Assembly (NCBI RefSeq): GCF_018873765.1
Contig: NC_057926.1
Span: 46,801,043 to 46,865,042, forward strand
Direction: 5' to 3'
Length of the DNA stretch: 64,000 nucleotides
Origin: Telopea speciosissima
Lineage: Eukaryota > Streptophyta > Magnoliopsida > Proteales > Proteaceae
Part shown: piece after piece, positions 22,425 to 35,700 of the stretch
Numbering within the stretch: position 1 is the stretch's first letter
Layout of the letters: every line of letters begins with the position of its first letter
The notes under the pieces: model-generated
Told to the model about the DNA's origin: nothing
Seen by the model: only the letters and a program-made list of their open reading frames with translations
Databases searched by the model: none
Translations under genes and position numbers: made by a program

Positions 22425-22557
22425 CCCTCTCTGTTTCTCTCTCCCCTCTGTCCCTCTTCCCCCCTCTCTCTATACCTGTCCTCCCCACCTCCCCTTCCTA
22501 CAATTCCCACCCCCTCCTCTCCCCACCCACTCTCTCTCTCACTCTCCCTCTCTGCTT
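22425..22557. repeat. polypyrimidine tract
   Basis: About 130 bp are almost entirely C and T on the plus strand, including CT repeats. It lies about 0.9 kb beyond the 3' end of the HD-ZIP IV coding region. Open frames across it are low-complexity artefacts. Confidence 0.6.
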
Positions 22558-23413
22558 TCACTCACCACAATCCATTCCACTGAATGGAGTGGTGCTGCAC
22601 ACAGGAAGGCATTGTATGCCAGTAAGGAAGCGAGTAAGACTTCTGCTATATGTTGCACCATAATGAGAACATGCCTTGAGCTTGACAATAAAAGGCAGAG
22701 AAGTAAGGACAGGAAACGGTTGTAGTTCTTAGGTGACCAACCACAACAACGAACCATAAAAGCTGTCCAATTTCAGTTTCCCGAGAGGTTTTGTACCAAG
22801 AAAGATAGCTGAGTTATGGTTAAACCAATTGACTGATTGTACCACACCAGTTTTAAACAATAGTAATTAATGGATTGCGCATGCGGGTGCAGAGTTATGA
22901 TCAGAAGAACTAAACAACAAAAACTACATTATTTAAATGTCAAATAACTTCTTTTTTCTATTATAACTGAACAAGAACAGTCAGAACAGAGAATTAAATT
23001 AGGAAACTTTCCTATATAGGAGTCATTAACATATTCTAGATGATACTGAAGTCCCTGAATAGAAGTCAATACCCGAACCATTACCCTTGCTGTGTGGGGA
23101 GTTATAAAGCCAAACGGATATGGAGTGAAAGAGAGAGAGAGAAGAGTCCACACAGCAATGGAGGACGGCTATGGTGCGTTCTTGACTCCCTCTATTTAAC
23201 TGACCTTTCTATCAAAAGATCAAATGGAAGGGGGTCTTTTGTCAGTAACAATGTTGATGTTTTGTTGTTTTGAGCTTTGGGTAGAGAAGCATTCAAGTCC
23301 AAACCAACCAACCAACCTCACTCCATTGAATGCATCCAGCAAGAACTCTCAGTTCTTTTGATCAGTATATTTAAGAAGGTTGGAGATGGAGAAAAGAAGC
23401 CTTTGCAGCTCTA

Positions 23414-26400
23414 TCAGGAACTGGAGTAATTCAAGGCAGCTTTAATTTGGTGGACAGTGGTGTTGATGAGATTATTAACGGTTGTCACCGACTCCATATT
23501 CAGTTTTGCAGATGGTAAGCTGCTCACAAGTATCTGAAATGCCACTGTTACCAGTGAACCACCTGACCTGCTCCCTTGCATGTTTGAGCTTGTTGATGGC
23601 CCTGCTCCTCCCCCTTGATCTGGCCGGCCATCAGGAGAGATGGTGAACCCTGATGGAAGTAGAGGGACATAACTGGTGTCTTCCCCACTCATTGCTATGT
23701 TGATTGCCGGGAGATCGACGGGTGAATAGACGACGAGCGATCCAGATGGGTCGGTACAGCACTCTTGAAGTATCAACATATTATTCTGGCTAGAATTTAA
23801 AGCCTGTTGGATAGAACCCATTATGATGAACCAATTACCAACCAATCCACAATAACAGTTACAATAAAAGTAAGATATCAGAAGATTAAACCATAAAGGC
23901 CTATTCAATTGAATCAATTCCAACAAACTTACACGAAGAACTGAGATACGATTGCCAGGATGTGAACCATTTGCAATGTGGGCAACCTCTTGCACTGAAT
24001 TACCATTGGAGAGTACATCCCACTGACATATACAAGAAAAGACAATTTTAGTACTGATTGATTTGATTTAAAAATCCTTCAGATGTTGCTTATGTATACC
24101 TGAGATCGAGTTCTGTCGTCCCTAAAGAAATTGAAGACAACTTGTGGTGAAACTGGGAGCCACATAGAGGTTGTTGCACTGAGAACCACACCATTGGGTT
24201 GGCCTGGATCTGAGCTTTTGTGAACTGTAACTCTAACACCAACATCATTGAAGCCAGAAAGTGTGGTCCATCCATGACCACTTGATGCACTAATGCTTGT
24301 GCAAAAGTTCTTAATCATTCTTTGAGAGAGCTTCATCAAGCTCCTCCTACCTTCTGGTGAGGGAATCCCTGAAATACATCATCAAAACAACAATGACTAA
24401 GCCACTGAATTATACAAAACCAGTAGTTTTTTGGAAGAAGATTACATGTTAGTACAGCGCTGATTCCAATACCTGCACTGAGATCTCGACTAGATGAAGT
24501 CGTTACCATCAGACAAGCAAATCTCTCACACATTCTTTGAAGAGTACTAATCCATCTTTCAGCTCCAAATGCCATTCCACTGTGAACAAGATCCCAGTAA
24601 ATCCGATGAGTTGGGTTCTTGTCTTCCACTTCCACATGTTCCACCCAAGTAACCTATCAAACATTTCCAAGAATTCAGGTTAAATGAATAACAATTTATT
24701 TAGGTCTAATACAAACCCATGGCAGAGAATGCCAATATCTGATTGAACTCTTCACCTTGGAGTATCCATTGGGCAGGTCTTGAATCAAACATCCAGAAGG
24801 AAGCTTCCGAATGTAATAAGGCAAAGCAGACTGGATCTCTCGGGATAGGTCAAAGGAGACATCTCCTATAGCCCACAAGCCTTGTTCAATTTGCTGACAG
24901 TAACGGAGAAAGTATAATTCTCGAGTTGGAACCAATGAGGAGAGCACCTGCATTTCTGCATACATCTGTATTGGACATTTTAAATCAGAAAAAAATTACC
25001 TCAAAACTACCAACCACATTGTGTCGTAATCAAACTACAACAAAAATAGAGACAGCTAATCACCAGTTGCAGGGAACCGCTCCAGCTTCCAACAATTCCA
25101 GATGTAACCACATCAATTGTCTTGGCTCTCGAGACAATTGTAGGGAATAGCTCAGCCCATTTGTTCTGCATTCAAAAGAAACCCCTTCAGATAAATAAGA
25201 ACAGCAGACATGGATTCCTGGTATTTCTCACATGAAAACTAGAATTATAACATGGAAAACAGAGCTCACTGAGTCCATAAACATGTCAACCAATGCCAGT
25301 CCATTCATGATAACCACACCAGAATCTCTCGAGGTCTCTGCCCGAATATCGCAATTTTTCAAGTGGTTGGGTTTTGGGAACATCCTCTGATAGTTTTCAA
25401 GATTAAGCACTTCCCTCCCATCAATTGGAGACTTCATCCACAAGGGCTCATTCATCTGGAAAAGCCTGATCAATTCTTCAAGGGCATTGGCCGCAACCTC
25501 TGACATTAGTGACTTCTCCATATCTGAGATGCCTGTCAGCAATGGCAGTGACGGAACAGAGGCAGAGCTTCCTGGAAGAAGATCAAGATCAAGGGATGGT
25601 CCGCCCATCGGCAGGCCTCCAAAACTCCCAACAGATAAATCCAATGAGGAGCCTGAAATAGGTTGAATGGATGGGAGTTGTGAAATAGGTCTTCCAATGT
25701 ATTTTGCGGCCATGCTAGATACTCTATCAAGCTGCAAGATATTTCAAAGGCCACGGGCAGATTAACAGATGAAAATCCTTAGATGAATAGGTAAAGGGTC
25801 AGAGATGATCAGAGCTATACCTCTTCTTTCAGTCGGGCATTCTCCATTCGCAGTTTCTGTTCATCAAAATATGAATCCTCCCCAACAGGAGGACCCCCAC
25901 AATTTGGGCAAATTACATTCCTCAGTGCCTCTCTAATTGCTATGTTTTCACATCGGATCTTATCATTTTCTGCCTTTAGAGCACAATTATCCGCACGTTC
26001 ATGTTGTGCCTGAATCATATAAACAAAGAGGAATTGCCACTTCTGAAGCAGGAAAAAAATTGGAAAACAAAAACTACAAATAGTAGAAACAGAAAGAACA
26101 CACCAACACTATAACCCATTGGACCAAAATTAATAAAACAGATTACCTTCATCTGGGTCCTCCTGTTTTGAAACCAGAACTTGATCTGGCGAGGCTCTAG
26201 CCCCAAATCCCTGCTCAACTGGTTCCGTTGCTTCTCGTCCGGGTGCGGATACTCCTTAAAAACCCTTCATCCCCACAAACAACAAACTCATTACACTCAA
26301 AATAACACTGTACACGCTCATTTACAAAGACGAAAGAAACCCAATACGAGAAATGAGTCAAATACGCAAACGACGGTTTAAAACAAACACTTGGTTCCAC

Positions 26401-26779
26401 TAGGGATCAAACTCCATAGTAAACGAAAACCAGAATAATAAACTACAAACGAACTCGTATCATCACAACAGCAAACAACAGCACTAATACATAAAGAGAA
26501 ACTAGAATAGAAAAACCCATCAGGGACCCCAAAAAAGAGGAGGACCCAACAGCATCCAACCGCAGAAAAAAAGAAAAAGAAAAAGCAAGCAGTTCCAGAA
26601 GAAATAGGTGAATGAAAAGAGAAACAGATTTCCACAAAACTATATTTAACAGTGAGCTATTACGCTTCAAGCTCTTGAATCTGACGAGCTGTGTGTCTAT
26701 GGTATCGCTTCTTCTTCCTTTGAGGGTCAGAAAAATCTGGGTCCTCGCCGGACCCACCGCCCCCGCTACCGGATTCCAT
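23414..26779 (-). CDS. HDG11: HD-ZIP IV (homeodomain-START) transcription factor, HDG11/HDG12-like
   Basis: This is a nuclear epidermis-type transcription factor. Ten coding exons, all with GT/AG borders, join in frame: 26779-26664, 26264-26147, 26009-25821, 25731-25270, 25165-25064, 24965-24756, 24653-24473, 24368-24100, 24022-23933 and 23803-23414. The product is 708 residues, against about 722 for Arabidopsis HDG11. An N-terminal Gly/Ser stretch ([16 protein letters not shown]) precedes the homeodomain at ~21-78 ([17 protein letters not shown] ... [12 protein letters not shown]). The zipper-loop-zipper at ~79-160 holds the CPNCGG pair (C112, C115). START spans ~215-450 ([31 protein letters not shown]). 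The C-terminal region has [20 protein letters not shown] and ends [15 protein letters not shown]. No lesion is seen. The family is certain; HDG11 versus HDG12 is not. Confidence 0.95.
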
Positions 26780-26784
26780 TTTAG

Positions 26785-27018
26785 TCACCACCACCACCGT
26801 CTGTTCTTGTTGCTTCTGTTGCTACTGCTATTGCTTCCGTAGTTGGTTTTTTCACTTCTGCTCATGATATTAATGAAGACTGGTCCAGTAAGAGTGAACC
26901 CATCGAGTACAACAACTTTAGAGTCACTGGAAGAGCTAAACGGAGAAGGGATTTTGGGATTGGTTTGTTCTGGACTTGAATTACTCTGCTCCTCCTCGTG
27001 CGCTTCTGCATTGCCCAT
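26785..27018 (-). promoter_or_regulatory. possible upstream ORF in the HD-ZIP IV leader
   Basis: A 77-codon frame starts MGNAEAHEEEQSNSSPEQ and stops five bases before the main ATG at 26779. If this DNA is in the mature 5'UTR it would be a long uORF able to reduce main-frame translation. A spliced leader could remove it. It is not in frame with the homeodomain ORF, so it is not an N-terminal extension. Confidence 0.4.
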
Positions 27019-27259
27019 TTCATTTCAGGACGAGAAAAAACGGCCGGAAAATCTGTGAAATCGGCATTAATCAGGGAGCACGAGAGATACTGTATAAAAC
27101 CAGAATAAAATTCTCTTTCTGGCCAAATTAAATTCCAAAGATTTGACAAAAGAAAAAAGCCAACCAGACAGCGCCCAATATGATCGGTAACCGAAGGATT
27201 TTGAAGCGCTCTCTTCTGATTTCTGAATACACGGAGAGAGGCATTTAAATCCTTTTTTT

Positions 27260-27287
27260 TTCTCTCTCTCTCTCTCTCTCTCTCTCC
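27260..27287. promoter_or_regulatory. (TC/GA)n tract upstream of the HD-ZIP IV gene
   Basis: About 14 uninterrupted TC units lie ~480 bp upstream of the start codon, in the promoter or leader. GA on the coding strand is the binding class of BPC factors. Confidence 0.45.
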
Positions 27288-27309
27288 TTCTTAGTTGTTC
27301 GATCCGCAC

Positions 27310-30165
27310 AGTCGTAGTAGTACAGCTTCAAGCTTTTTAAGACGATTCGCTGGCGGTTGATTTCACGGCCGCCGGAGTTTCGGTTTCACATAATGGAATT
27401 GTCCAAAGTGCCCTTTACTTCTCTCTCTTCGCCATATTTCACACCAATACACCATTTCTACCCAAAAGTCAAACCTTATGCTCTTTTATGGGAATATTGA
27501 TTTAATGATGGGTTTCCCTTTTTCCTAATTTTGGGTTCATTTTTGTGTACTTTTTTTTTTTTAGTTAAGGACCCGTTTGGCAAATTTTAAAGCTTTTATT
27601 TGTATAGTATTGTTTATGATAGGACATAGGAATGGTTTTGAGTATGGGCTATAGACCTTAAAGATAGCCAACTTTCAATATCACAATGTGGTTGGTCTAT
27701 GATCACAATCATGATAGTTTGAGATTTTGATCGCGACTTTTCAATACTTCTAGGTCGACGCTTGGCTTCATCGACGTGGTTCATTGGTTTCCATATGTAT
27801 GATGTGTAATTAAAAGGAATGCCCTAATTTCGATAGACTTATATGTTGAATTTTAAGCATTGATTCAATTTTAAATAGAAAGATATGATGATCAATCAAT
27901 AGCAAGATTCTACATGTCAAATATTAGTATGATTCAATCTTTAAATGACGTATCATATTATTAATTCTTTTTTAGATCACTGTGACGATTGTTGCAACAT
28001 AAAAAACCCAATGAGAAAACTCTAATCAAACCCAACAATGATTCAAAATATATTATATTATAGTCTAGTGAAGAAACTTAGTAAAACCCTAACAACGAAT
28101 TATGATGTATTAAATCAAATTATTTATTGAATATAATAAAGCATTATGAGAAAGCTCAATAAAATCCTAACAATGTATCATGATGCATTACTTCAAATAA
28201 CTTCCATGAATATAAAGCATTATAAGAAAAACTAGTAAGACACGACATTGATTTATGAACTATTATATTCAATTATCCCCATAAGTATAATAAAGCTTCT
28301 TAAATTCATCAAAGAAAGTTATAAAATGGACTATCTGGAATTCTGGATTGAAACACAATTAAGACTTGTCGAATCCTTGATACATTCCTCTCTTATCTAG
28401 AATGCAATAAGCTAACATAATTAAATGGCAAATGATCCTTAAAGGAGAATTCAAAATGGACCTTACTAACACATGTTCAAGAACTTAAGGGAATATATAC
28501 CTTACACCCTCTTACAATATTAGAGAGAACATCCATAGATTCATTAAACAAGAGACCTATTTTGGAATCTGTGAACTTAGGAAATTTTAACATATCCTAT
28601 GGCGGGGGGGGGGACTTACGATAAATTTATAATAATCAATCGATTTTATTTTAATATAATAAATCAATATAAAACCTACTTAATGGACAAGTCTCATAAT
28701 TCCATACCCTGCAACAAAATAAAAACTAGTCATTTATTTTCCAATTAATCTATTACATTCTCCTTAGGACTGTCAAGAAATTATATGATCTTAACAAAGA
28801 AATTAAACTTATCACAACATAAAACTCATATGTTGAAGGGAGTAATTATGAAGTTCAATAAACTCTCAAACCATGTAATATTAATAACAAAGGGGTTCCC
28901 TAGTCGGCAGATTCATTGACAAAATAAGAAGAAAACATAAAAAGAGAATTATTCCATTTAATTGGTCCGGTGCTCTAGACCACTATAACAATTTAGTCGA
29001 GAAGCCAAAAAACTTTCATATAAAGATTTGGAAGGAATTTTTTTGGTTCACCAACCAGCTAACTGTCACCCTGTTCCGAAATATCAGACCACTCAAATGG
29101 AATAAAATCCACTTTTCATAAATAATTTGAAGTTTGTACCAACATATCCACTACACACATAAAAAATAATAAAGAAGAGCAAAAGTATTCAAGGGCATAT
29201 CTGTCATTTTGGTAAAAGGGCCAAATCAGGGTTTTGGATTGGAAGTACAAAAGAAGTTTGGCTTTTTGACCTTTGATCTATGTTATCCATCCTTTCATCC
29301 ATCTATCAAAATCAAAGGTGAGACTGCTTTTCACCCCTTTTTGTTTTTTTCGTTGTCCCTCCTCATAGTCCTTTCCCCCAAACAAAAGGAAAATAAAAAT
29401 AAAAATAAAAATAAAATAAGGGCATAAACAGAAAAATTTTCAAATGATTTCATACTTAAAAAAATAAAAATTTCTCTGTCAGTTTCCGTACTTCGTTTCT
29501 TTACTCGTCGTTATGCCGTCGGACGATGGTTTGGTGATAAAAGTCAGAATCGCATTCAATGCTCTCTCTCACTCTCTGGGTTTCACTTTCCACTTTTTGG
29601 CCTTTTTAACCTTTTCTAACATGTGGGATCCACAGATAAGTTTTACCAGCTTTTGCAACCGTCTGATGGTTTTCATTGGACGTTATAGATTTGACCACGT
29701 GGAAATTATTTTTGACTTTTATCTGTCGTGGACAAAAAAGGAAAGTGAGGAACCCACGGCTCAGCTTCCAAAATCCTAACCGTTACTTTTTCTCTCTCGC
29801 TCTCTCGGTTTCTCCTCTGTGCGTAAGAGAGAGAGTGAGAGAGCGCGTGTGTATCACACAGTGTGAATAATTGAATAGATACTGGCGTGCGTCACCGTGC
29901 ATGGTAATGTTGCCACGTATCAAGATTTATTAGAGCCGTAACCTCCAAAGATTTGTGGGAGGAGAGAAGGGATTGGAAAGAGTAACGTAAGGGTGGAGCT
30001 TTCGAAAAGTGACGCTCTATTACCAACACGTGTGATTATGCGCGACTTTTGAAAGTTGGTATTTAAAAAGTGAATCCATTGTTGACTTCATACACCTTTG
30101 TTAAGGACTTTTATTTTGGAATCTTCGGTAGTGAGAAACTGTAAAATTTGTTTTGATTAGAAGAA
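27310..30165. other. intergenic; no gene seen
   Basis: AT-rich DNA. 29500-29880 is richer in CT and G+C and looks like a promoter or leader, with inverted CTCTCTCGCTCTCT / AGAGAGAGTGAGAGAG, but no convincing coding exon follows. The 88-codon frame at 29513 has no recognisable family features. Confidence 0.4.
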
Positions 30166-30167
30166 GC

Positions 30168-30290
30168 TCACAGGGGTGGGCCATCGGCAGAGTGGTTGAC
30201 AAGAGACTCGAACTCGAGACCTTTTGGTGGTGAGCATGGGCATGAAGCGCACCACAGCTCACCAATTGCACTAGGCAATTGTTGATAAGT
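30168..30290 (-). mobile_element. tRNA-derived SINE
   Basis: On the minus strand there is a perfect A-box (TAGTGCAATTGG, about 30275-30264) and a near-perfect B-box (GAGTTCGAGTCTC, about 30216-30204). Spacing is that of a tRNA-derived Pol III promoter, but the surrounding sequence does not fold as a tRNA. Confidence 0.65.
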
Positions 30291-30479
30291 AGTAGAATTT
30301 TGTTTTTTAATTAAAAAATGGGTGTTGGATTTTAGAGAGGGCAAAAAAGATGAGTGTAGCTTAGGAGAACCATTTTCGTATGGCCTAAGCCGCACAGATG
30401 GAATCCAAGAGAGATGGGGTCCCATTGTTGGATTCCATTTGTGCAGCTCAAGCCTGTAGAATAACCTAAGCTAGCCACA

Positions 30480-31265
30480 AGAAACATCTCCATATGGTTT
30501 TTATTGCATTAGAAAAAACATACGACAGAGTTCTTAATGAGTTAATCTGACATATATCAAAGAAGGATATCAAATAAATATGTAGACATAATTAAAGATA
30601 TGTATGATAGTGTGGTGACTAGTGTGATAATTGTAGGGGATCAAAATCGTTAATTCCCAATTATAATTGGGTTACATCAAGGATCAACTTTAAGCCCTTA
30701 TTTGTTAGGACTTATCATTGATGATTTAACTAGAGACATTCAAGTTGAGGTTCCTAGATGTATGTTTTTTTAGTGATGATATTGTGTTAAAGGACAAGAC
30801 AAAAGTAGTGAATAACACAAAGCTGGAGTCAACTTTAGAATAAAAAAATCTTAAGATAATTAGAGAAAAAATGGAGTATATGGTTTTGCCAAAAGAAGAA
30901 AAGAAAAAAGATTAAAAAAAAAAGACGGAGTACATGATGTGTAACTGGAATTACACTAAGACAGATAATGAGGTGGTAAAATTAAAGAGAGGTCGATTCT
31001 ATAAAGTGATTACTTTAGATTTCTTGGCTCAATCAAAAATAAAGAAGACGATATAGAGGATAATGTTGTTCATAGAATTAAATTAGGATGGATGAAGTGG
31101 AAAGATGCCTTTGGAATGTTGTGTGATCAATGTATTCCTATAAAGCTTAAAAGAAAATTTTATCAGATTGTCATATGACTGACTATAATATATGATGCGG
31201 AAATTTAGGCAATTAACAAACGTCAAATAGATAAACTTAGTGTAGCAAAGATGATTTGGTAGTAG
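30480..31265 (+). mobile_element. RTE-clade LINE fragment (reverse transcriptase)
   Basis: The plus-strand translation, with stops and shifts, keeps the RT order of RTE elements: MVFIALEKTYDRVLNELI, IIKDMYDSVVTSVI, the motif IIIGLHQGSTLSPYLLGLII, then CMFFSDDIVL (degenerate catalytic box), KDKTKVVNNTKLE, and FLGSIKNKEDDIEDNV followed by RIKLGWMKWKDAFGMLCDQC. It is dead and lacks its endonuclease. Confidence 0.8.
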
Positions 31266-32049
31266 CTCCGATATATGATAAGCTACACGAAAATCGTGTA
31301 TGGTCTATAAGCATGAATGAGGGTGTTCCTCAATAAGGTTTCACATTATGATATAGTGAACATCCAAGTATGTGAATGATTGGATAATAATCAAACGGAA
31401 TCAAAGCCTCGGTAAAATTAGTTTAATGTTATTATTTAAAAGGTGTTTCAAATAATTTTGGTTGATCGTTGATCCTAACACTCACGATTTATTGTGCAAT
31501 ACGTGCAATACACTTACAATTTTGGAATATTGTTTGATTCCATACTTGTGAGGGTACAATGTGGATATTGTAGTATGGGGGTGAAAGTGTAATGGAAATA
31601 TCCACCACAGAGGTTTTTCAGGTTACATCTTTTGTAGAGATGTTCTTTTGTACAATTAAGGATAACTGAAAGGCTACTCTTTAGGATCACACCACATGAC
31701 ACGATCTTGACCGTTAGATTGTAATCTCCTAATTAGGATTTTTTTTTTTAAATTTAAGAGAACATTGACTCAAACCTTAAAATTACACTACTTTTTTTGT
31801 CAAACACAATATTCTCTTAGAGAAGAGAAAGTGAGAACTTGAGAGAGACAAAAGAGTCCTCTTCTTCCTCAAGCAAGGATTTTTGCCATTGGAGTTGGTG
31901 CAATCAATTGGTGATTGCACCATTATGCTGCACTCCTTTGGAGGAACATGCCTCCAGTGTATTCTAGTTAAACTATTCATCTTAGTGTTGATTCATTATC
32001 ACATGTGTTCATTGAGATCTTGTTACCATAATTTTTGTTATGTATTTGG

Positions 32050-33095
32050 TACTATACAGCTTCCGTTGCCGCTTACAAGAGAGTTCAAGAAATAACATCT
32101 CCACTACCAAAGGGTCTTCTAGGAATAAAGCACAGTTGATTCCAAACCTGATCAAGGACGGCGGAAGGAAGGGGCCAAGAGACCAAATTCCATCCAAGAT
32201 AATAGAAGAAACCAAAGCCATTCTATTACAATCTGCATCATATCTAATTCCATCTCCAAAAACATTAAGGAGAACTCGACATCGATACAATGTTATCAAG
32301 CCACAATATGGTAGAGAAATGATCATCAATTAGATATTTAATTGCATCCCCCGTCAAAGGTCTAACCTTTAAGATTTTTCTCCAAGTTCAAGAAGCATCT
32401 GAAGTACAAGCAACAATCCCAAATCTCCAATAGAGTCTTCCTTGAGATATCTTAAATAAATCCATTTGACTCATAAGCTTTCGTTTCTCTTAGCTGTCTT
32501 CTGTAGAAGCTTTAGAAGGCTAGCCTTATGTGCTTCTTTAACTTTTCTCAACCCTAAGCCACCCTCTTTCTTTAGAAGGCAAGCAACAACCCAACTATCA
32601 GTGTGGAGGAACGTAATATCACTCTATTTCAAAAAAAGTACTCATAAAAGCCTCAACATTTTGAATGTCAGAACTAGGGATATACTAAACACAACAGTCC
32701 AATAAATGTTGAATGCTTATATAATTAATCTGACCAACTCAAGCCAACCAGCATAAGAAATAAGTCTATTTTTCCACAATTGGAGCCTTTTCTTTAAATG
32801 ATTTAAAATGGGAGAGCAATGACGCTCTGAGAGCCTAGAGGAGATCAAAGGGAGGCTTAAAAATGTAATGGGCAAGTGGCCAATCTCACAGCTTACAAGG
32901 ACCTTAAGTTGGTCTTTGACATCAATAGGGACCCTAGAGAAAAATATCAAAGACTTGTAGGTTGATAAACCAGACATATTGGTGAAGAGCTTCAAATCAT
33001 CCATGATTGCAGATATATAGATAGCAGAGGGCTTAAATAATATAAACAAATCAACATCATAGGCCAAGTGAGTCTTAACAAAATAAATCAATCAC
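32050..33095 (-). mobile_element. L1-type LINE fragment (RT end and zf-RVT region)
   Basis: The minus strand reads through L1 RT C-terminal phrases: MDDLKLFTNMSGLSTYKS, FFSRVPIDVKDQLKVLV, LPITFLSLPLISSRLSERHC, and LWKNRLISYAGWLELVRLII (33095-32717). Downstream at 32330-32050 is a zf-RVT-like stretch (FGDGIRYDADCNRMALVSSI). It contains stops. Confidence 0.8.
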
Positions 33096-33099
33096 CAAC

Positions 33100-35640
33100 A
33101 TATTGCTTTAAAAACTTATAATTAAGTGTGTTCTAGCTTAAGAGTCTTAGAATCTATTACTTTAAATATTGCATGAAATATTAGGTTGGAAAGAATAAGT
33201 GAAGAAAGTGTTTCTATTGGGGAAGAAAACCACTTTTGCAAAAGTATGTGCAACTGAATGACCGTTGACATTTCATTTAGGCATTAATTTGTTCTTATTT
33301 TCTCATCCTAATTTCTTTTCATTGCCTCACCAATAGGAGTTTGTTATGGATAAATTACATGAATCTTTTGTTTGTTTGTTAATATTATAATCTTACTTTC
33401 TACATAGTACTAAGAATATTTAAACCATGGATAAGCTTATCAAACCCTGTGAGCAACCTGAAGAGTAATGATAACATCCTTTCTTATCCTTAATCCTTAC
33501 TTAAAAGACATATATAGTTGAAAGAATTGGAAACAATAGAATATATATGAAAATGTAATACATTGTAATGCAAATCAAAATCTAGTGTAAACTATAAATA
33601 TCATATTAGAAAACTTTTGAAGTTATAATAAAAAATGGGAAAGGTATTCTTACACGGGAGATTCTCCCATGAACTTCATCAAATGAAGAATTTTGTACAA
33701 ATTTATATAATTCAATACATTAGAAACTTTATTTTAGAGTTAGTTCTAGTCTAACTATTTGCAATTTAGTTTCCTTTTAAAAAGAAGTTACATATCATGT
33801 GATTTCCTACTTTATATCGTATTTTAAGTAAGTCCCATCAATCTTGCTTTATTAGAGATTTCTTATATGAAAGGTAGTATTTGTTAAACCTAGTTTTTTT
33901 TTTCCTTCACAAAAAAATGTCTTTCAAATAGAATACTATGAAAAACTTATTAACTAAAATGCAATACCATTTACCAAAAATTATTATAACATTATGACAT
34001 TGGAAAACAAAGTGGAAATTTATTGAAAAATTCAGTAATTGCAAAATCTTCATAAAATTCATAGTTTTTAAGTGATTTAATCGATTCTTCAAAAATTATA
34101 AGAACACACATAAATAGTTAAATCATTAAAGCAAACTACCCATAATGTGATCTCATGACATTAGATAAGTTGTTAATAAATTTTTAGAAGAATGGAAAAA
34201 ACCAAAAGTATCTTTTTAAGTTGAGGAATTTTAAATGATTATTGGTGTGCAATATCAAGGCTTCATAGAGAAATCAATAAACTTGAATTAATGTTTGACA
34301 ACAACATACATAATTGCCTGTAACGTGGTCAACCTTGTATTGATGGTCAGCTGCATACCTTACTTGACGGCATTTTTTTGGGGGGGGGGTGAATAAAAGT
34401 GGTTACCCTTAATCTGAGTAATTCTTATTAATATGAAAGTGAATTGTCTCAGCTTTCATTCTTAATGTGGGTAATTCTTTAGTAATAACAAATCAAGGTT
34501 CATATATTCGTTCATTAGTAACCTTATCACTTTAGAAGCATACACAATTTTTATACGAAATTAAGAGCTTGCAATTATCAAGTTTTCATATTTTTAGTAA
34601 GGTGCATAACACATAAATTCTAATAACATTCCCTTGGGCGAGTTTATTAAATTATAAACTCAACATTCTAGTAAGTTTTGACAAAATATTTTTTTGTGAA
34701 ATCTTCTATGCTCTAGAATCACTCTCAATGTTATTATTGGATTAATTGATCTTATTGACGAGGTAGCATGCATGGTGCTCTTTTATTTGGAGATTCATAT
34801 ATACTATGAATAATGGAGTATAGGGAATGTGTTGCTTGACAAAATTTAGAATTATTTATTGGTTAAAATTAGGTTTTCTATCTTTGAAATGAGAATTAAT
34901 CAAATATTTCACTCAAGAAATTTTAAGAACTTTTCATAATTTAGCCATAGGTCAAAAGAAGTGGCTCTCGAAGGTCCTACTGCACATAAATGTTGCTCCC
35001 GTCAACCTCAATCCATCTAATTCTTTTAATTAATGCTTAGAAATGGTTACATTTCGATGTTAATTCATCATTTTCGTGAAAGTTATGGGACATTACTTTC
35101 TGCGGTGATTTATGAATACCAATTGATTTTGGTAGGTGCGATTGCTCAAAGTTTCTAGGGAATCCTTCCTCTACCTGGAAATGTTCTCTTTTATTTTGAT
35201 TTAATTGTTATTCTTGAACGACAAGCTTGATTGCTCAACTTGATCATTTTCTTTAGGAATATCATGATCATCGTTAACCATTGCATATTCAACATGTCCA
35301 TAAAATATATGTATTGATACTACTTTTAAATTTTACAATATTAACATGAATAAGGTGTAGAAATAATTTCCAATGTTTTATTAAGTAACACAAAAACATT
35401 TGAACCTAGAAGTACGTGATCCTAAAAAAGAGTGCTTGTGGATTAAAATATGACAATCATTAATGACATGAAACACTATTGTCACCTAGATGAAAACATA
35501 AAATTGAATATCATACTACCATCTAAGGCACCTAACAATCTTTCAATATTATTACAAATGGGGATGAGAATTCTTCCAATAAAAATGTTTTGCTTTCTTT
35601 AGCCCCATGATTTTGATAGTTTTCAAGCAAAATCATCAGA
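33100..35640. other. very AT-rich intergenic; no gene seen
   Basis: No coding signal, RNA gene or ordered repeat is visible to me. A G run lies at about 34380. Confidence 0.4.
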
Positions 35641-35644
35641 AGAC

Positions 35645-35700
35645 AACAACAAGAAGTCAGCCTTATTCCAACTAAATGGGGTCGGCTATATGGATCCCAG
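35645..35700 (+). mobile_element. RTE-type 3' tail fragment
   Basis: ACAACAACAAGAAGTCAGCC, then TTATTCCAACTAAATGGGGT and CGGCTATATGGATCC. It matches the tail at 10155-10205. Weaker relatives lie at 37630-37670, 37905-37970 and 52190-52260. Confidence 0.6.

Noticed and set aside
22292..22663. 123-codon Ser/Pro/Leu-rich frame
   Set aside because: It is produced by the polypyrimidine tract and the adjoining MITE.
26378..26757. Cys/Phe-rich minus-strand frames in the HD-ZIP IV region
   Set aside because: They occupy intron 1 or run out of frame over exon 1 of a gene whose exon structure is already accounted for.
29513..29870. Possible gene start with CT-rich leader
   Set aside because: The frame has no recognisable domain, and the downstream sequence contains only a SINE and LINE.
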